The translations under genes were made by a program, and so were the position numbers. A stretch of DNA of 63,099 nt from Haloferax larsenii JCM 13917 (GTDB lineage Archaea; Halobacteriota; Halobacteria; Halobacteriales; Haloferacaceae): NCBI RefSeq assembly GCF_000336955.1, contig NZ_AOLI01000021.1:125577-188675 (forward strand), read 5' to 3'. This document shows, piece after piece, positions 27,756 to 36,795 of this stretch. The first letter of the stretch is position 1. Every line of letters begins with the position of its first letter. Under the pieces are notes generated by a model. That model ran no database searches. It was not told the DNA's origin and was given only the letters and a program-made list of their open reading frames with translations.

Positions 27756-27761
27756 AAAAAA
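27756..27761 (-). terminator. T-tract after dppA
   Basis: Six consecutive T on the minus strand, 20 nt after the dppA stop, followed by a small dyad GAAGCT/AGCTTC (27735-27748). It may cause partial termination between dppA and dppBCDF. The rest of the 155-bp gap is AT-rich and may carry a second promoter. Confidence 0.35.
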
Positions 27762-27781
27762 TCGAAAATGTTGGAATCTCG

Positions 27782-29644
27782 TTACTCGCGCTCGGAGAGC
27801 GTGATGTCCTTGTCCATTGCGGACGCGCCACCCATTGCTCCCGGCGGCTTGTAGTCGATCCAGTCGTACCAGAACATCTCACCCTTCGGGTGATAGAGGT
27901 TGATGAAGCCGATGTCTTCCCAGTTGGCCTCTTCGAGTGCGACGTACGCTTCGTCGCGGGCCTTGGCGGCTTCTTCGGTCGGCGCCTTGTTGTTGAGGAC
28001 GGTCTGCCACGCATCGGTCGCCTTCTGGGCGGCGTCACCGTTCTCTTCCGACCAGTTGAGGTACGAGACCGGTGCCGTCTCGCCACCGGTGATGGTGTCA
28101 GACGGGTTCAGAAGCTTCAGGAAGTTGCTGGCTTCTGGGTAGTCGGCACCCCAACCGAGGGTGTAGACTTCGAGGTTACCCTGACGACCGCGCTGGGTAA
28201 GCGTCGAGAAGGGTGCCTTCTCGATCTTCATGTCGATGTGGGCGCTCGTGAGCTGGTCACGGAGAATCTTCGCCATCGACTCCCAGGTAGAGGACTCGTA
28301 CTGGGTCCACTGGAGCGTGTACTTGTTGTCCTTGCTGTAGCCGGCCTCTTCCATGACCTCACGGGCCTTGTCGAGACGCGACTCGTTGATACCGTACGGG
28401 TAGTTGGACTGAACGTGCTCTTCGTAGGCGCTGGGGCCACCCGGGTAGATTGCCGGCGGGGTGAGGTGGAACGCGGAGCTGCCGCGGTTCTTGAAGACCT
28501 CTTTGACGAGGACTTCACGGTTCATCGCGTACGCGAAGGCCTTGCGGACCGGCTTCGGCACGCTGGACATGTTGAATCCAATGTAGTACGTGACGAGTTC
28601 CGAGACGGCCGAGTAGTTCAGCGTCGAATCGTTCCGAACTGGGCCGTAGGTACCGCGGTCGCGACCGACGTCGTCGGTCTCTTCGACGTTCACGAGTTTC
28701 GGGTCGTACTTGGCGGTCGGAATCCCGAACGCGTCTGCGTTCTTCTCCATCACGTACGTCCACTTGGCGTCGTCGTCCTCGATAATCTGCCAGTGGATAC
28801 CGTCGTTCTTGACTTCGCCACCGTAGTAGTCGTCGTACTTGACGAGGTCGACGGAGGTCCCCTGTTCCCACTTCTCGAGCTTGTACGGACCACAGCCGAC
28901 CGAGTTCTTGGTCGCGAACTCGTTGTAGTCCATCTTGCCGTCGTAGCCTTCCACGTCGCCGACGATGTTCTCGGGGTGAACCGAGAAGACACCGTACGCA
29001 ATCATGCCGAGCGTGGATGAGAAAGGCGAGGACAGTTTGACCTTGACCTTCTTCTCGCCGACTTTCTCGACACCGAGCGTGCCGGGCTTGTAGACTTCAA
29101 TTTCTTCGCCGTCTTCGCCGGTCTTCGTCTTCGTCTCGTGCTCGACTGCGAGCGTGCCGAGGATGAAGCTGGAACGGCGGGTGTGTTCGGAGCCTGCGAG
29201 ACGCTCCCAAGAGTAGATAACGTCTTCGGGGGTGACTTCGCTCCCGTCGTGGAACGTCGCGTCCTTCAGCGTGAACGTGTATTCGGTTCCGTCCTCGGAA
29301 ACCGAGTAGTCAGACGCGAGGAGCGATTCGGTACGCGCCTCACCCTGCGGATAGTGAACGAGCGTCTGGTGGATGTTCGTGACGACGTAGCTCGAAGCCT
29401 CGTCGGTCATCGCGACGGGGTCGAGCGTCGTGACCGTCGAGTTCGTGTACTGGAGGATGTTCTCGTCCGAATCTCCACCACTCTGCTCGGTTTCGGTATC
29501 GGTGGAACCGCCACTGGTTCCTTCGTCTGTCGTCGTCTCTTCACCATCTCCGCCACCGGTACATCCGGCGAGAGCGGCAGCCGTAGCGGCACCACCCGTT
29601 GCTTTCAGGAAGCGGCGACGCGAGAGTTTGTTAGTGTCTGGCAT
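27782..29644 (-). CDS. dppA: Peptide ABC transporter substrate-binding lipoprotein (DppA-like)
   Basis: A 620-residue extracellular binding protein of the SBP_bac_5 family. The N-terminus has the Tat motif SRRRFLK (8-14) and a lipobox LAGC ending at C28, so it is exported folded and lipid-anchored. A Thr/Glu/Gly-rich linker (residues 30-60) follows. Domain landmarks are YSWERLAGSEHTRRSS and VRKAFAYAMNREVL. The family binds peptides, or sometimes nickel or other solutes. Ligand is not deducible here. Confidence 0.93.
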   Translation of the reverse strand: MPDTNKLSRRRFLKATGGAATAAALAGCTGGGDGEETTTDEGTSGGSTDTETEQSGGDSDENILQYTNSTVTTLDPVAMTDEASSYVVTNIHQTLVHYPQGEARTESLLASDYSVSEDGTEYTFTLKDATFHDGSEVTPEDVIYSWERLAGSEHTRRSSFILGTLAVEHETKTKTGEDGEEIEVYKPGTLGVEKVGEKKVKVKLSSPFSSTLGMIAYGVFSVHPENIVGDVEGYDGKMDYNEFATKNSVGCGPYKLEKWEQGTSVDLVKYDDYYGGEVKNDGIHWQIIEDDDAKWTYVMEKNADAFGIPTAKYDPKLVNVEETDDVGRDRGTYGPVRNDSTLNYSAVSELVTYYIGFNMSSVPKPVRKAFAYAMNREVLVKEVFKNRGSSAFHLTPPAIYPGGPSAYEEHVQSNYPYGINESRLDKAREVMEEAGYSKDNKYTLQWTQYESSTWESMAKILRDQLTSAHIDMKIEKAPFSTLTQRGRQGNLEVYTLGWGADYPEASNFLKLLNPSDTITGGETAPVSYLNWSEENGDAAQKATDAWQTVLNNKAPTEEAAKARDEAYVALEEANWEDIGFINLYHPKGEMFWYDWIDYKPPGAMGGASAMDKDITLSERE

Positions 29645-29670
29645 TCGGACAACTCTTTCAAGCCCTCGTG

Positions 29671-29680
29671 GATAAACTTA
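29671..29680 (-). promoter_or_regulatory. TATA box of the dpp operon
   Basis: The minus strand reads TAAGTTTATC, 27 nt before the dppA ATG, so the mRNA is probably leaderless. The divergent gap to 29881 also has an AT-rich stretch (29779-29798) but no other gene. Confidence 0.5.
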
Positions 29681-29852
29681 CCGTATTCGATTTGTTTGAT
29701 ACGGGTTTGTGTGGATGGGGTGTAGTTACCTACCCAAACGGCGAAAACTGCCGCGAGAACTGCCGGAACTATAGTCTTGGATTTTAAACTAGTTTCTCAG
29801 AGGACAGAATCGACACCCCGTGTTGACGTGGAACACTGCCGTTTCGGGCAAC

Positions 29853-29859
29853 TTATATA
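29853..29859 (+). promoter_or_regulatory. TATA box of the 55-residue protein gene
   Basis: TTATATA, about 23 nt before the ATG at 29882, consistent with a leaderless transcript and with the ATG chosen. Confidence 0.55.
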
Positions 29860-29881
29860 GGGGTGACACTATGTATCATAC

Positions 29882-30049
29882 ATGACGCCGGATGCGACGG
29901 CTTCCGTCGACGACTCAGGCGCCGAGGTTATGGCCTCGGTGGATCGTACTCAGACGGGCCAGCGTCTTATTATCGCGGACATCTCCCGCGACGACGCGTG
30001 GCTCGCTGCCGACGTAGCCGACGCACTCGCACTCGACGACTGGCGATAA
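29882..30049 (+). CDS. Small haloarchaeal protein, 55 residues (DUF7556-like)
   Basis: A short acidic protein from ATG at 29882 to TAA at 30047-30049. It has the pattern EVMASVDRTQTGQRLIIADI, then SRDDAWLAADVADALALDDW, which matches a short haloarchaeal family as I remember it (DUF7556; name not verified). A good TATA box precedes it. Mostly beta strand then one helix. Function unknown; it is transcribed towards, but separately from, the PPC-polC pair. Confidence 0.65.
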   Translation: MTPDATASVDDSGAEVMASVDRTQTGQRLIIADISRDDAWLAADVADALALDDWR

Positions 30050-30112
30050 TCGCTCTCGCGGTCTACGCGAAGAACATTCACATTTTAGTCTGACTCTCCC
30101 GTGACTCGTAGT

Positions 30113-30532
30113 ATGAACGCTCGAGCGGTGACGGTGAGCGAGGAGTACCTCGCGAGCCTCGAACACGGGGCAGACTGGCGCGAGGAGATAGAGGAGTTCT
30201 GCGCCAGAAAGGACATCGACTCCGCGTGGTTCAACGCGATGGGTGCCGTCCAAGACGCCGAACTCTGGTTCTACGACCAGGACACCCAGGAGTACCAGTC
30301 TGTCACGTTCGACGAACCGCTCGAAGTCGCTTCGTGCGTGGGGAACGTCGCACTCCTCGACGGTGAACCCTTCGCGCACACTCACGCCGTCCTCTCCCGT
30401 CGAAGTGGGCAGTCACTCGCAGGCCACCTCAACGCGGGGACTGTCTTCGCGGGCGAACTGTATCTCCGCGCGTTCGAAGAACCGCTCGAACGCGAACACG
30501 ACGACGTAACCGACCTCGACCTCTGGTTGTAA
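30113..30532 (+). CDS. PPC/DUF296 domain protein upstream of polC
   Basis: A 139-residue single-domain protein of the PPC (plant and prokaryote conserved, DUF296) fold. The conserved metal-site-like histidines appear in AHTHAVLSRRSGQSLAGHL, followed by NAGTVFAGELYLRAFE. Plants attach this domain to AT-hooks; prokaryotic versions stand alone and their role is unclear. I chose the ATG at 30113 (MNARAVTVSEEY) rather than the GTG at 30101. It ends 3 nt before the polC start, so the two are almost certainly co-translated. Confidence 0.85.
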   Translation: MNARAVTVSEEYLASLEHGADWREEIEEFCARKDIDSAWFNAMGAVQDAELWFYDQDTQEYQSVTFDEPLEVASCVGNVALLDGEPFAHTHAVLSRRSGQSLAGHLNAGTVFAGELYLRAFEEPLEREHDDVTDLDLWL

Positions 30533-30535
30533 ACC

Positions 30536-33500
30536 GTGCGCGAAGAGGAAGAACGGTACTTCGGACGCATCGAAGGCCGACTCGACGAGGCGTTCGAAGT
30601 CGCACGCGCCGCAAAACAGCAGGGTCACGACCCGAAACGGGACGTCGAAATCCCGGTCGCCAAGGACATGGCCGACCGCGTCGAGAACATCCTCGGCATC
30701 GATGGCGTCGCCGAGCGCGTCCGCGAACTCGAAGGGGAGATGTCACGCGAGGAGGCCGCCCTCGAACTCGTGACCGACTTCGTCGACGGCAACGTCGGTG
30801 ACTACGACTCCCGCGAGGGAAAAGTCGAGGGCGCGGTTCGAACCGCCGTTGCCCTCCTCACCGAGGGTGTGGTCGCCGCACCAATCGAAGGTATCGACCG
30901 CGTCGAGATTCTCGAAAACGACGACGGCACCGAGTTCGTCAACGTCTACTACGCCGGGCCGATTCGCTCCGCGGGTGGGACCGCACAGGCGCTGTCGGTG
31001 CTCGTTGCCGACTACGCCCGGTCGCTTCTCGGCATCGACGAGTACAAGGGCCGAGACGACGAAATCGAGCGCTACGTCGAGGAAATAAATCTCTACGACA
31101 AGGAGACCGGTCTCCAGTACTCGCCGAAGGACAAGGAGACGCGCTTTATCGCCACGAACATGCCCATCATGCTCGACGGCGAGGCGACCGGCGACGAAGA
31201 AGTCTCTGGCTTCCGCGACCTCGAACGCGTCGATACCAACTCCGCACGCGGGGGTATGTGTCTCGTCATGGCCGAGGGTATCGCGCTCAAGGCCCCGAAG
31301 ATTCAGCGGTACACTCGTCAACTCGACGAAGTGGAGTGGCCGTGGCTTCAGGACCTCATCGACGGCACCATCGGCAAAGACGACGGGAAGAAAGACGAAA
31401 GCGAGGCCGAAGCCGAATCTGAGGCTGGCGACGCTGACGAAGACGACGCCGACGCTGCCGAAGCAGACGACGCTCACGACGAACCCGAAGGCCCACCTCG
31501 TGTCGAACCCGCAACCAAGTTCCTCCGCGACCTTATCGCCGGCCGGCCAGTCTTTGGCCACCCCTCCGCACCCGGTGGGTTCCGACTTCGCTACGGCCGC
31601 GCCCGAAACCACGGATTCGCGACGGCTGGCGTCCACCCGGCGACGATGCACATCGTAGACGACTTCATCGCCACCGGCACGCAGATTAAGACCGAACGGC
31701 CCGGGAAGGCCGGCGGTGTCGTCCCCGTCGACTCTATCGAGGGGCCGACAGTCAGACTCGCCAACGGCGACGTTCGCCGCATCGACGACCCCGAAGAGGC
31801 CGAGGAACTGCAAAACGGGGTCGAGAAAATCATCGACCTCGGCGAGTACCTCGTCAACTTCGGCGAGTTCGTCGAGAACAACCACCCGCTCGCACCCGCC
31901 TCCTACGTCTTCGAGTGGTGGATTCAGGACTTCGAAACGACCGACGCCAACGTACAGGCCCTCCGCGACGACCCGACTGTCTCACTCGACGACCCGACTG
32001 TCGAGGAGGCACTCGCCTGGGCCGAGCAGTACGACGCTCCGCTGCATCCGAAGTTCACCTACCTCTGGCACGACATCTCCGTCGAGCAGTACGACGCGCT
32101 CACCGATGTCGTCGCGGCGGGCGAGATTGTCGCCGCCGAAGCAGACGGTGGACAGCCGCGCGGCAGCCGAGCAGGTGGTGGCCGCGCCGACGGCGGCGGT
32201 ATCGCGGTCGAACCCGAAGACGGAAACGAGGGAACGCTCGTCGTCGAGAACACGCCCGAAATCCGCGAAACGCTCGAAAACCTGCTCGTCGAACACCGCC
32301 AGACCGACGAAGAGCTTCGGATTCCTATCTGGCGACCACTCGCTCGCTCGCTCGGCCTTGCTGACGACCGAGCGCGTACGTGGTCACTTGATGACCTTTC
32401 GGCGCGCGCCCGCGAATGGGAAGACGGCGACAACGCCGTCGAGGCGGTCAACGAAATCGCACCCTTCGAAGTCCGCGAGCGGGCACCGACCCGAATCGGC
32501 GGTCGGATGGGTCGCCCCGAGAAATCCGAACGCCGCGACCTCTCGCCCGCGGTTCACACGCTGTTCCCAATCGGCGAAGCGGGCGGGAGCCAACGCGACG
32601 TCGGCGACGCCGCTCGGAAATTCGGCGAGTCAGGCAAACGCGGCGAAGTCTCCGTCCGACTCGGGAAGCGAAAGTGCCCCGACTGCGGACAGTTCGGATT
32701 CAAACCGAAGTGTTCCAACTGCGGCGGCCACACGAAGCCTCACTACGAGTGCGACGACTGCGGCACGGTCATCCAGCCCGACGAATCGGGTCGCGTCTAC
32801 TGTGACCGCTGTGAGTGGGACGTCGAGAGCGCCGAGTGGCAGACTGTCGACCTGAACACCGAATATCGGGACGCGCTCGAATCGGTGGGTGAGCGCGAGT
32901 CGTCCTTCGAGATTCTCAAAGGCGTCAAGGGGCTCACCTCCTCGAACAAGACGCCCGAACCCATCGAGAAGGGTGTCCTCCGGGCGAAACACGACGTCTC
33001 GTCGTTCAAAGACGGGACCGTCCGCTACGACATGACCGACCTTCCGGTCACGGCGGTCCGGCCCGAGGAACTCGACGTGACGGCCGACCACTTCCGCGAA
33101 CTCGGCTACGAGACTGATATCGACGGCGAACCGCTCCGATTCGACGACCAACTGGTCGAACTCAAAGTCCAAGATATCGTCCTCTCGAAGGGTGCGGCGA
33201 AGCATATGATGCAGACCGCGAACTTCGTTGACGACCTCCTCGAACAGTTCTACGGGCTGGAACCGTTCTACAAGATGGACGAGCGCGACGACCTCATCGG
33301 CGAACTCGTCTTCGGGATGGCACCCCACACCTCCGCGGCGGTCGTCGGGAGAGTTGTTGGATTCACGACAGCAGCGGTCGGATATGCGCATCCGTACTTT
33401 CACGCCGCGAAACGCCGGAATTGCGATGGTGACGAAGACTGTGTGATGCTCCTTATGGACGGTCTTCTCAACTTCTCGAAAGAATTCCTCCCCGACAAAC

Positions 33501-34174
33501 GCGGCGGGCAGATGGACGCGCCGCTCGTGATGTCTTCGCGTATCGACCCCTCGGAAATCGACGACGAGGCGCACAACATGGACATCGTCCGGCAGTACCC
33601 ACGGGAGTTCTACGAGGCGACCCGGCGGATGGAAGACCCCGACGATTGGGAAGACGAAGTCACCATCGCCGAGGAGTACCTCGGCACCGACCGCGAGTAC
33701 ACTGGATTCGACCACACCCACGACACCACGGACATTGCCGCCGGGCCGGACCTCTCCGCGTACAAGACCCTCGGGTCGATGATGGACAAGATGGACGCTC
33801 AGTTGTTCCTCGCGCGAAAGCTCCGGGCGGTCGACGAGACCGACGTGGCCGAGCGCGTCATCGAGTATCACTTCCTGCCGGACCTCATCGGGAACCTCCG
33901 CGCGTTCTCCCGGCAGGAGACGCGCTGTCTCGACTGCGGCGAGAAGTACCGCCGGATGCCCTTGACCGGCGAGTGTCGCGAGTGCGGTGGCCGGGTGAAC
34001 CTCACCGTCCATCAGGGGTCTGTGAACAAGTACATGGACACCGCGATTCAGGTTGCAGAGGAGTTCGACTGCCGCGACTACACCAAACAGCGCCTCGAAG
34101 TGCTTGAAAAGAGCCTCGAATCCATCTTCGAGAACGACAAGAACAAACAGTCGGGTATTGCGGACTTCATGTAG
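30536..34174 (+). CDS. polC: DNA polymerase D large subunit DP2
   Basis: A 1212-residue catalytic subunit of the archaeal replicative polymerase PolD, with GTG start. The catalytic double-psi barrel motif NCDGDED is at 962-968, with D966 and D968 fitting the known catalytic aspartates. Zinc sites lie at about 713-765 (four CxxC pairs) and near 1130-1155 (CLDCGEKY...CRECGG). Residues 290-320 are a highly acidic insertion of E, D and A. The end QSGIADFM fits a PCNA-interacting (PIP) box. No intein is present, although NCDGDED is a known intein site in haloarchaeal polC. The gene's 3' end is duplicated downstream. Confidence 0.97.
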   Translation: MREEEERYFGRIEGRLDEAFEVARAAKQQGHDPKRDVEIPVAKDMADRVENILGIDGVAERVRELEGEMSREEAALELVTDFVDGNVGDYDSREGKVEGAVRTAVALLTEGVVAAPIEGIDRVEILENDDGTEFVNVYYAGPIRSAGGTAQALSVLVADYARSLLGIDEYKGRDDEIERYVEEINLYDKETGLQYSPKDKETRFIATNMPIMLDGEATGDEEVSGFRDLERVDTNSARGGMCLVMAEGIALKAPKIQRYTRQLDEVEWPWLQDLIDGTIGKDDGKKDESEAEAESEAGDADEDDADAAEADDAHDEPEGPPRVEPATKFLRDLIAGRPVFGHPSAPGGFRLRYGRARNHGFATAGVHPATMHIVDDFIATGTQIKTERPGKAGGVVPVDSIEGPTVRLANGDVRRIDDPEEAEELQNGVEKIIDLGEYLVNFGEFVENNHPLAPASYVFEWWIQDFETTDANVQALRDDPTVSLDDPTVEEALAWAEQYDAPLHPKFTYLWHDISVEQYDALTDVVAAGEIVAAEADGGQPRGSRAGGGRADGGGIAVEPEDGNEGTLVVENTPEIRETLENLLVEHRQTDEELRIPIWRPLARSLGLADDRARTWSLDDLSARAREWEDGDNAVEAVNEIAPFEVRERAPTRIGGRMGRPEKSERRDLSPAVHTLFPIGEAGGSQRDVGDAARKFGESGKRGEVSVRLGKRKCPDCGQFGFKPKCSNCGGHTKPHYECDDCGTVIQPDESGRVYCDRCEWDVESAEWQTVDLNTEYRDALESVGERESSFEILKGVKGLTSSNKTPEPIEKGVLRAKHDVSSFKDGTVRYDMTDLPVTAVRPEELDVTADHFRELGYETDIDGEPLRFDDQLVELKVQDIVLSKGAAKHMMQTANFVDDLLEQFYGLEPFYKMDERDDLIGELVFGMAPHTSAAVVGRVVGFTTAAVGYAHPYFHAAKRRNCDGDEDCVMLLMDGLLNFSKEFLPDKRGGQMDAPLVMSSRIDPSEIDDEAHNMDIVRQYPREFYEATRRMEDPDDWEDEVTIAEEYLGTDREYTGFDHTHDTTDIAAGPDLSAYKTLGSMMDKMDAQLFLARKLRAVDETDVAERVIEYHFLPDLIGNLRAFSRQETRCLDCGEKYRRMPLTGECRECGGRVNLTVHQGSVNKYMDTAIQVAEEFDCRDYTKQRLEVLEKSLESIFENDKNKQSGIADFM

Positions 34175-34364
34175 TGTGGGGCGGTCGAGTGCGGTTTTTT
34201 CCTCCAGGTTTTCGAGCCGAGTGACGGAGTCACTCGGGGAGAAAAAGTGGAAAACGAACAGTCGGGTATTGCGGACTTCATGTAGTGTGGTCGGCGGTCG
34301 AGTGCGGTTTTTTCCTCCAGGTTTTCGAGCCGAGTGACGGGGTCACTCGGGGAGAAAAAGTGGA
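34145..34364 (+). repeat. Tandem duplication of the polC 3' end and its terminator
   Basis: Unit 1 is 34145-34251 and unit 2 is 34256-34364. They are nearly identical, with a 2-base insertion and a few changes. Each holds the polC end codons for QSGIADFM and the TAG, a T6 run (34195-34200 and 34308-34313), and a hairpin with arms CCGAGTGAC/GTCACTCGG (34217-34237 and 34330-34350). Copy 2 therefore lies wholly outside the gene. Confidence 0.95.
34195..34200 (+). terminator. T-tract terminator of polC, first copy
   Basis: GCGG followed by six T, 21 nt after the polC stop. Archaeal termination needs only a T-rich run; a 9-bp hairpin lies just beyond. An equal copy at 34308-34313 is the second unit of the duplication. 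Confidence 0.55.
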
Positions 34365-34724
34365 GTGTTGTGGGTGGAGTGGACCGCAGATACGACTCAA
34401 ACTATTCGTTAGTATCTGCTCGTGGATTCACACTGTTGGGGCGTAGTGTGGTAGTATTCTGCCCTCGTCCATAATGACGTACGCAACACGTCGACCTTGT
34501 ACGCTGTACTAGTTATGTGTCCGGCACGCGCGTGCGAACGACTGGCATATCGGGCCGCAGAGTCGACCGTCGTTATCCTACCCTCTCGTTGTCTTTCGAC
34601 GTGTCACACGCTGACAATTGTGTATGATTGTTTGTTAGATTAACCCGGACGCAAGTGAATTTTCTTCATCAGTATTTCTAGTTCAAAAAAGCTTATGCTG
34701 ATATCTAGCGGAGTATCTGGTGGA
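34365..34724. other. Gap between polC and pckA with no visible gene
   Basis: This 360-bp stretch is less GC-rich than its neighbours, and no frame has coding character. AT-rich DNA from 34620 to 34695 (including CAAAAAAGCTTATG near 34683) is the probable pckA promoter. I looked for a clean TACT-N7-GAGTA dyad of the TrmB type and did not find one. Confidence 0.5.
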
Positions 34725-36242
34725 ATGGCAAAATCGACTCTCTGGCCGACAGTAGCCGACTTCCCCGACCCTGTGGCGACGGACCACATCACGTACAACC
34801 CGTCGTTTGCGGACCTCCGCGACTACTCTGCACACTTCGAGACGACCACCGACTACGAGTCCCCATCGTACGTCAGTTCGTATCGGTCTCGGAGTGCCGA
34901 CCGGACCGCGAACGCTGTCGACGATTCGTTCGACGACGACGACTTCGACGTGTTCCAGCGCGGTATCGAGTGGGTTTCCGACCCCTCGAACGACGTGCTC
35001 TGTGTCGACCGCGTCGTCGGTCGCCACGAGGAAGTCTCGGCAGTCTGTCGACTGTTCCTCCCGAAGGAGTACGGCCGTATCGCACTCGCGTGGGCCAAAC
35101 TCCTCGAAGCACCCGAAGACGGTGCCGAACCGGACTTCGTCACCGTCCAACTCCCCGACGCTACCGACGAGCCGTGTATTCGTATCCTTCCCGATGAAGG
35201 ACTCACGACGGTCCTCGGCAGCGACTACACCGGTGAGGCGAAAAAGTCGTTCCTGCGACTGTTCATGCTCCGTGCGAAGCAGGCCGGTGGGCTCGGACTG
35301 CACGCCGGGAGCAAGCGGGTCGCGCTCGACGCGGCCGACGGCCACCGCGAGGTCGGACAGCTCTTTTTGGGACTGTCGGGAACCGGTAAGTCGACGCTGA
35401 CCAGCCACGGGCTCTGGTTAGACGACCCGGAAGGCGCGGAGATGCTTCAGGACGACGTCTGCGCACTGCTTCCCTCGGGAACCGTCGCCGGTAGTGAGGG
35501 CGGCGGCCTCTACATCAAGACGCTCGGCCTCGACGCCGACGAACAACCCGAACTCCACGGGGCGGCGACCGACGACAGCGCCGTCCTCGAAAACGTCGCC
35601 GTTGACGACGACGGGACCGTCCACTTCGACGAACCGCGCCACGGCCGGAACGCGCGCGCAGTGATTCGCCGCGACCACCTCGAAAGCTCGGCGGACGACA
35701 TCGACCTCGAACAGGTCGACCAGGTGTTTTTCATCACGCGCAACCCGCTGATGCCACCGATTGCGAAACTCGACGAGTCGCAGGCGGCAGCCGCGTTCAT
35801 GCTCGGCGAGTCCGTCGAGACGAGCGCCGGCGACCCCTCGCGCATCGGCGAACCGATTCGGGTCGTTGGAACCAACCCCTTCATCGTCGGGTCAGAGGGT
35901 AAAGAGGGCAACCGCTTCCGCGACCTCATCGACGACCTCGACGTGGACTGTTTCGTCATCAACACCGGTGCGGTCGGGACCGCCGACCCCGTCGACGTCG
36001 GCGTCGAAGAGACCATCGCCATTCTCGAAGGTGTCGCCCGCGAGAGCATCGAGTGGACCCACGACGACACGCTCGGTCTGACCGTTCCGTCGGACGTTCC
36101 CGGCATCGACATCGAGCAGTTCGCGGTCGCCGACCACGTCGAGGACTTCGCCGACGCCCACAGCGACCTCCGCGCCGAGCGTCGCTCCTACCTCGAACAG
36201 TTCCCGGACCTCGACGACGACATCGTAGACGCGACGTACTAA
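34725..36242 (+). CDS. pckA: Phosphoenolpyruvate carboxykinase (ATP)
   Basis: A 505-residue enzyme converting oxaloacetate to phosphoenolpyruvate, the entry to gluconeogenesis. The P-loop GLSGTGKST is at about 216-224; FFITRNPLMPPIAKL, GLHAGSKRV and EGKEGNRF are other conserved blocks. The ATP-dependent form is indicated by the PckA-type kinase loop. I chose MAKSTLWPTVADF at 34725, which has GGTGG just upstream; an in-frame ATG at 34695 sits in the promoter. An acidic insertion (DDSFDDDDFD) near residue 65 is halophilic in character. Confidence 0.9.
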   Translation: MAKSTLWPTVADFPDPVATDHITYNPSFADLRDYSAHFETTTDYESPSYVSSYRSRSADRTANAVDDSFDDDDFDVFQRGIEWVSDPSNDVLCVDRVVGRHEEVSAVCRLFLPKEYGRIALAWAKLLEAPEDGAEPDFVTVQLPDATDEPCIRILPDEGLTTVLGSDYTGEAKKSFLRLFMLRAKQAGGLGLHAGSKRVALDAADGHREVGQLFLGLSGTGKSTLTSHGLWLDDPEGAEMLQDDVCALLPSGTVAGSEGGGLYIKTLGLDADEQPELHGAATDDSAVLENVAVDDDGTVHFDEPRHGRNARAVIRRDHLESSADDIDLEQVDQVFFITRNPLMPPIAKLDESQAAAAFMLGESVETSAGDPSRIGEPIRVVGTNPFIVGSEGKEGNRFRDLIDDLDVDCFVINTGAVGTADPVDVGVEETIAILEGVARESIEWTHDDTLGLTVPSDVPGIDIEQFAVADHVEDFADAHSDLRAERRSYLEQFPDLDDDIVDATY

Positions 36243-36453
36243 CCACCCCCGCGAGACGGGGCGTTACCCTTCCTTTTCGACATCCGAGCCGAACCCGTTT
36301 CTGACACTCCGTGTTCGACGAAACTTTCCAACCTCTTCGATGATTCTATATCGCGGTATCCAGTTTATTACTTATATTCGCCTCGCTGTCGCAGCCACAG
36401 GAGCGGTTCGGTGGCCGTTCGAATTTAGGCCGTTGGATGTCTATTGTGAACAT

Positions 36454-36741
36454 ATGGCAACCAAATCTGAGCCAACCGTCGGCATGACGGTCTACACCGA
36501 GGACGGAACCGAAATCGGGACTATCCGCGGCTTCGACGAGGACGGTTTCTTCGTCACGACTCGCGACGGGCTCGCGGAGATGTCAATCGAACACGAGCGC
36601 GCGGGCCACGAGTTCGGGGAGGCGGAGTTGATGTGGCGGTGCGACGAGTGCGGCGAGATGGGCTCTATCGACGACTTACCCGACACGTGTCCCAACTGTG
36701 GTACCGAGCGGGAGAACATCTACTACTGGACCGAGGACTGA
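36454..36741 (+). CDS. Small zinc-ribbon (rubredoxin-like) protein
   Basis: A 95-residue protein with two parts. The N-terminal half (GMTVYTEDGTEIGTIRGFDEDGFFV) looks like a PRC-type beta-barrel. The C-terminal half is a zinc or rubredoxin-like ribbon, WRCDECGEMG then TCPNCGTERE, with a terminal aromatic YYWTED. It resembles a haloarchaeal family named DUF7130 as I recall it. I chose MATKSEPTVG at 36454; the frame above it runs through an AT-rich promoter (36340-36385). Function unknown, perhaps metal or RNA binding. Confidence 0.8.
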   Translation: MATKSEPTVGMTVYTEDGTEIGTIRGFDEDGFFVTTRDGLAEMSIEHERAGHEFGEAELMWRCDECGEMGSIDDLPDTCPNCGTERENIYYWTED

Positions 36742-36795
36742 GACGCGCGGCCCGCAGACTCCTCGATTTTTATCGCCCGCTGTGTACGTCCAGCC

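Noticed and set aside
34600-34724. TrmB-type operator before pckA
   Set aside because: A GAGTA occurs near 34709, but no TACT lies at the needed spacing.
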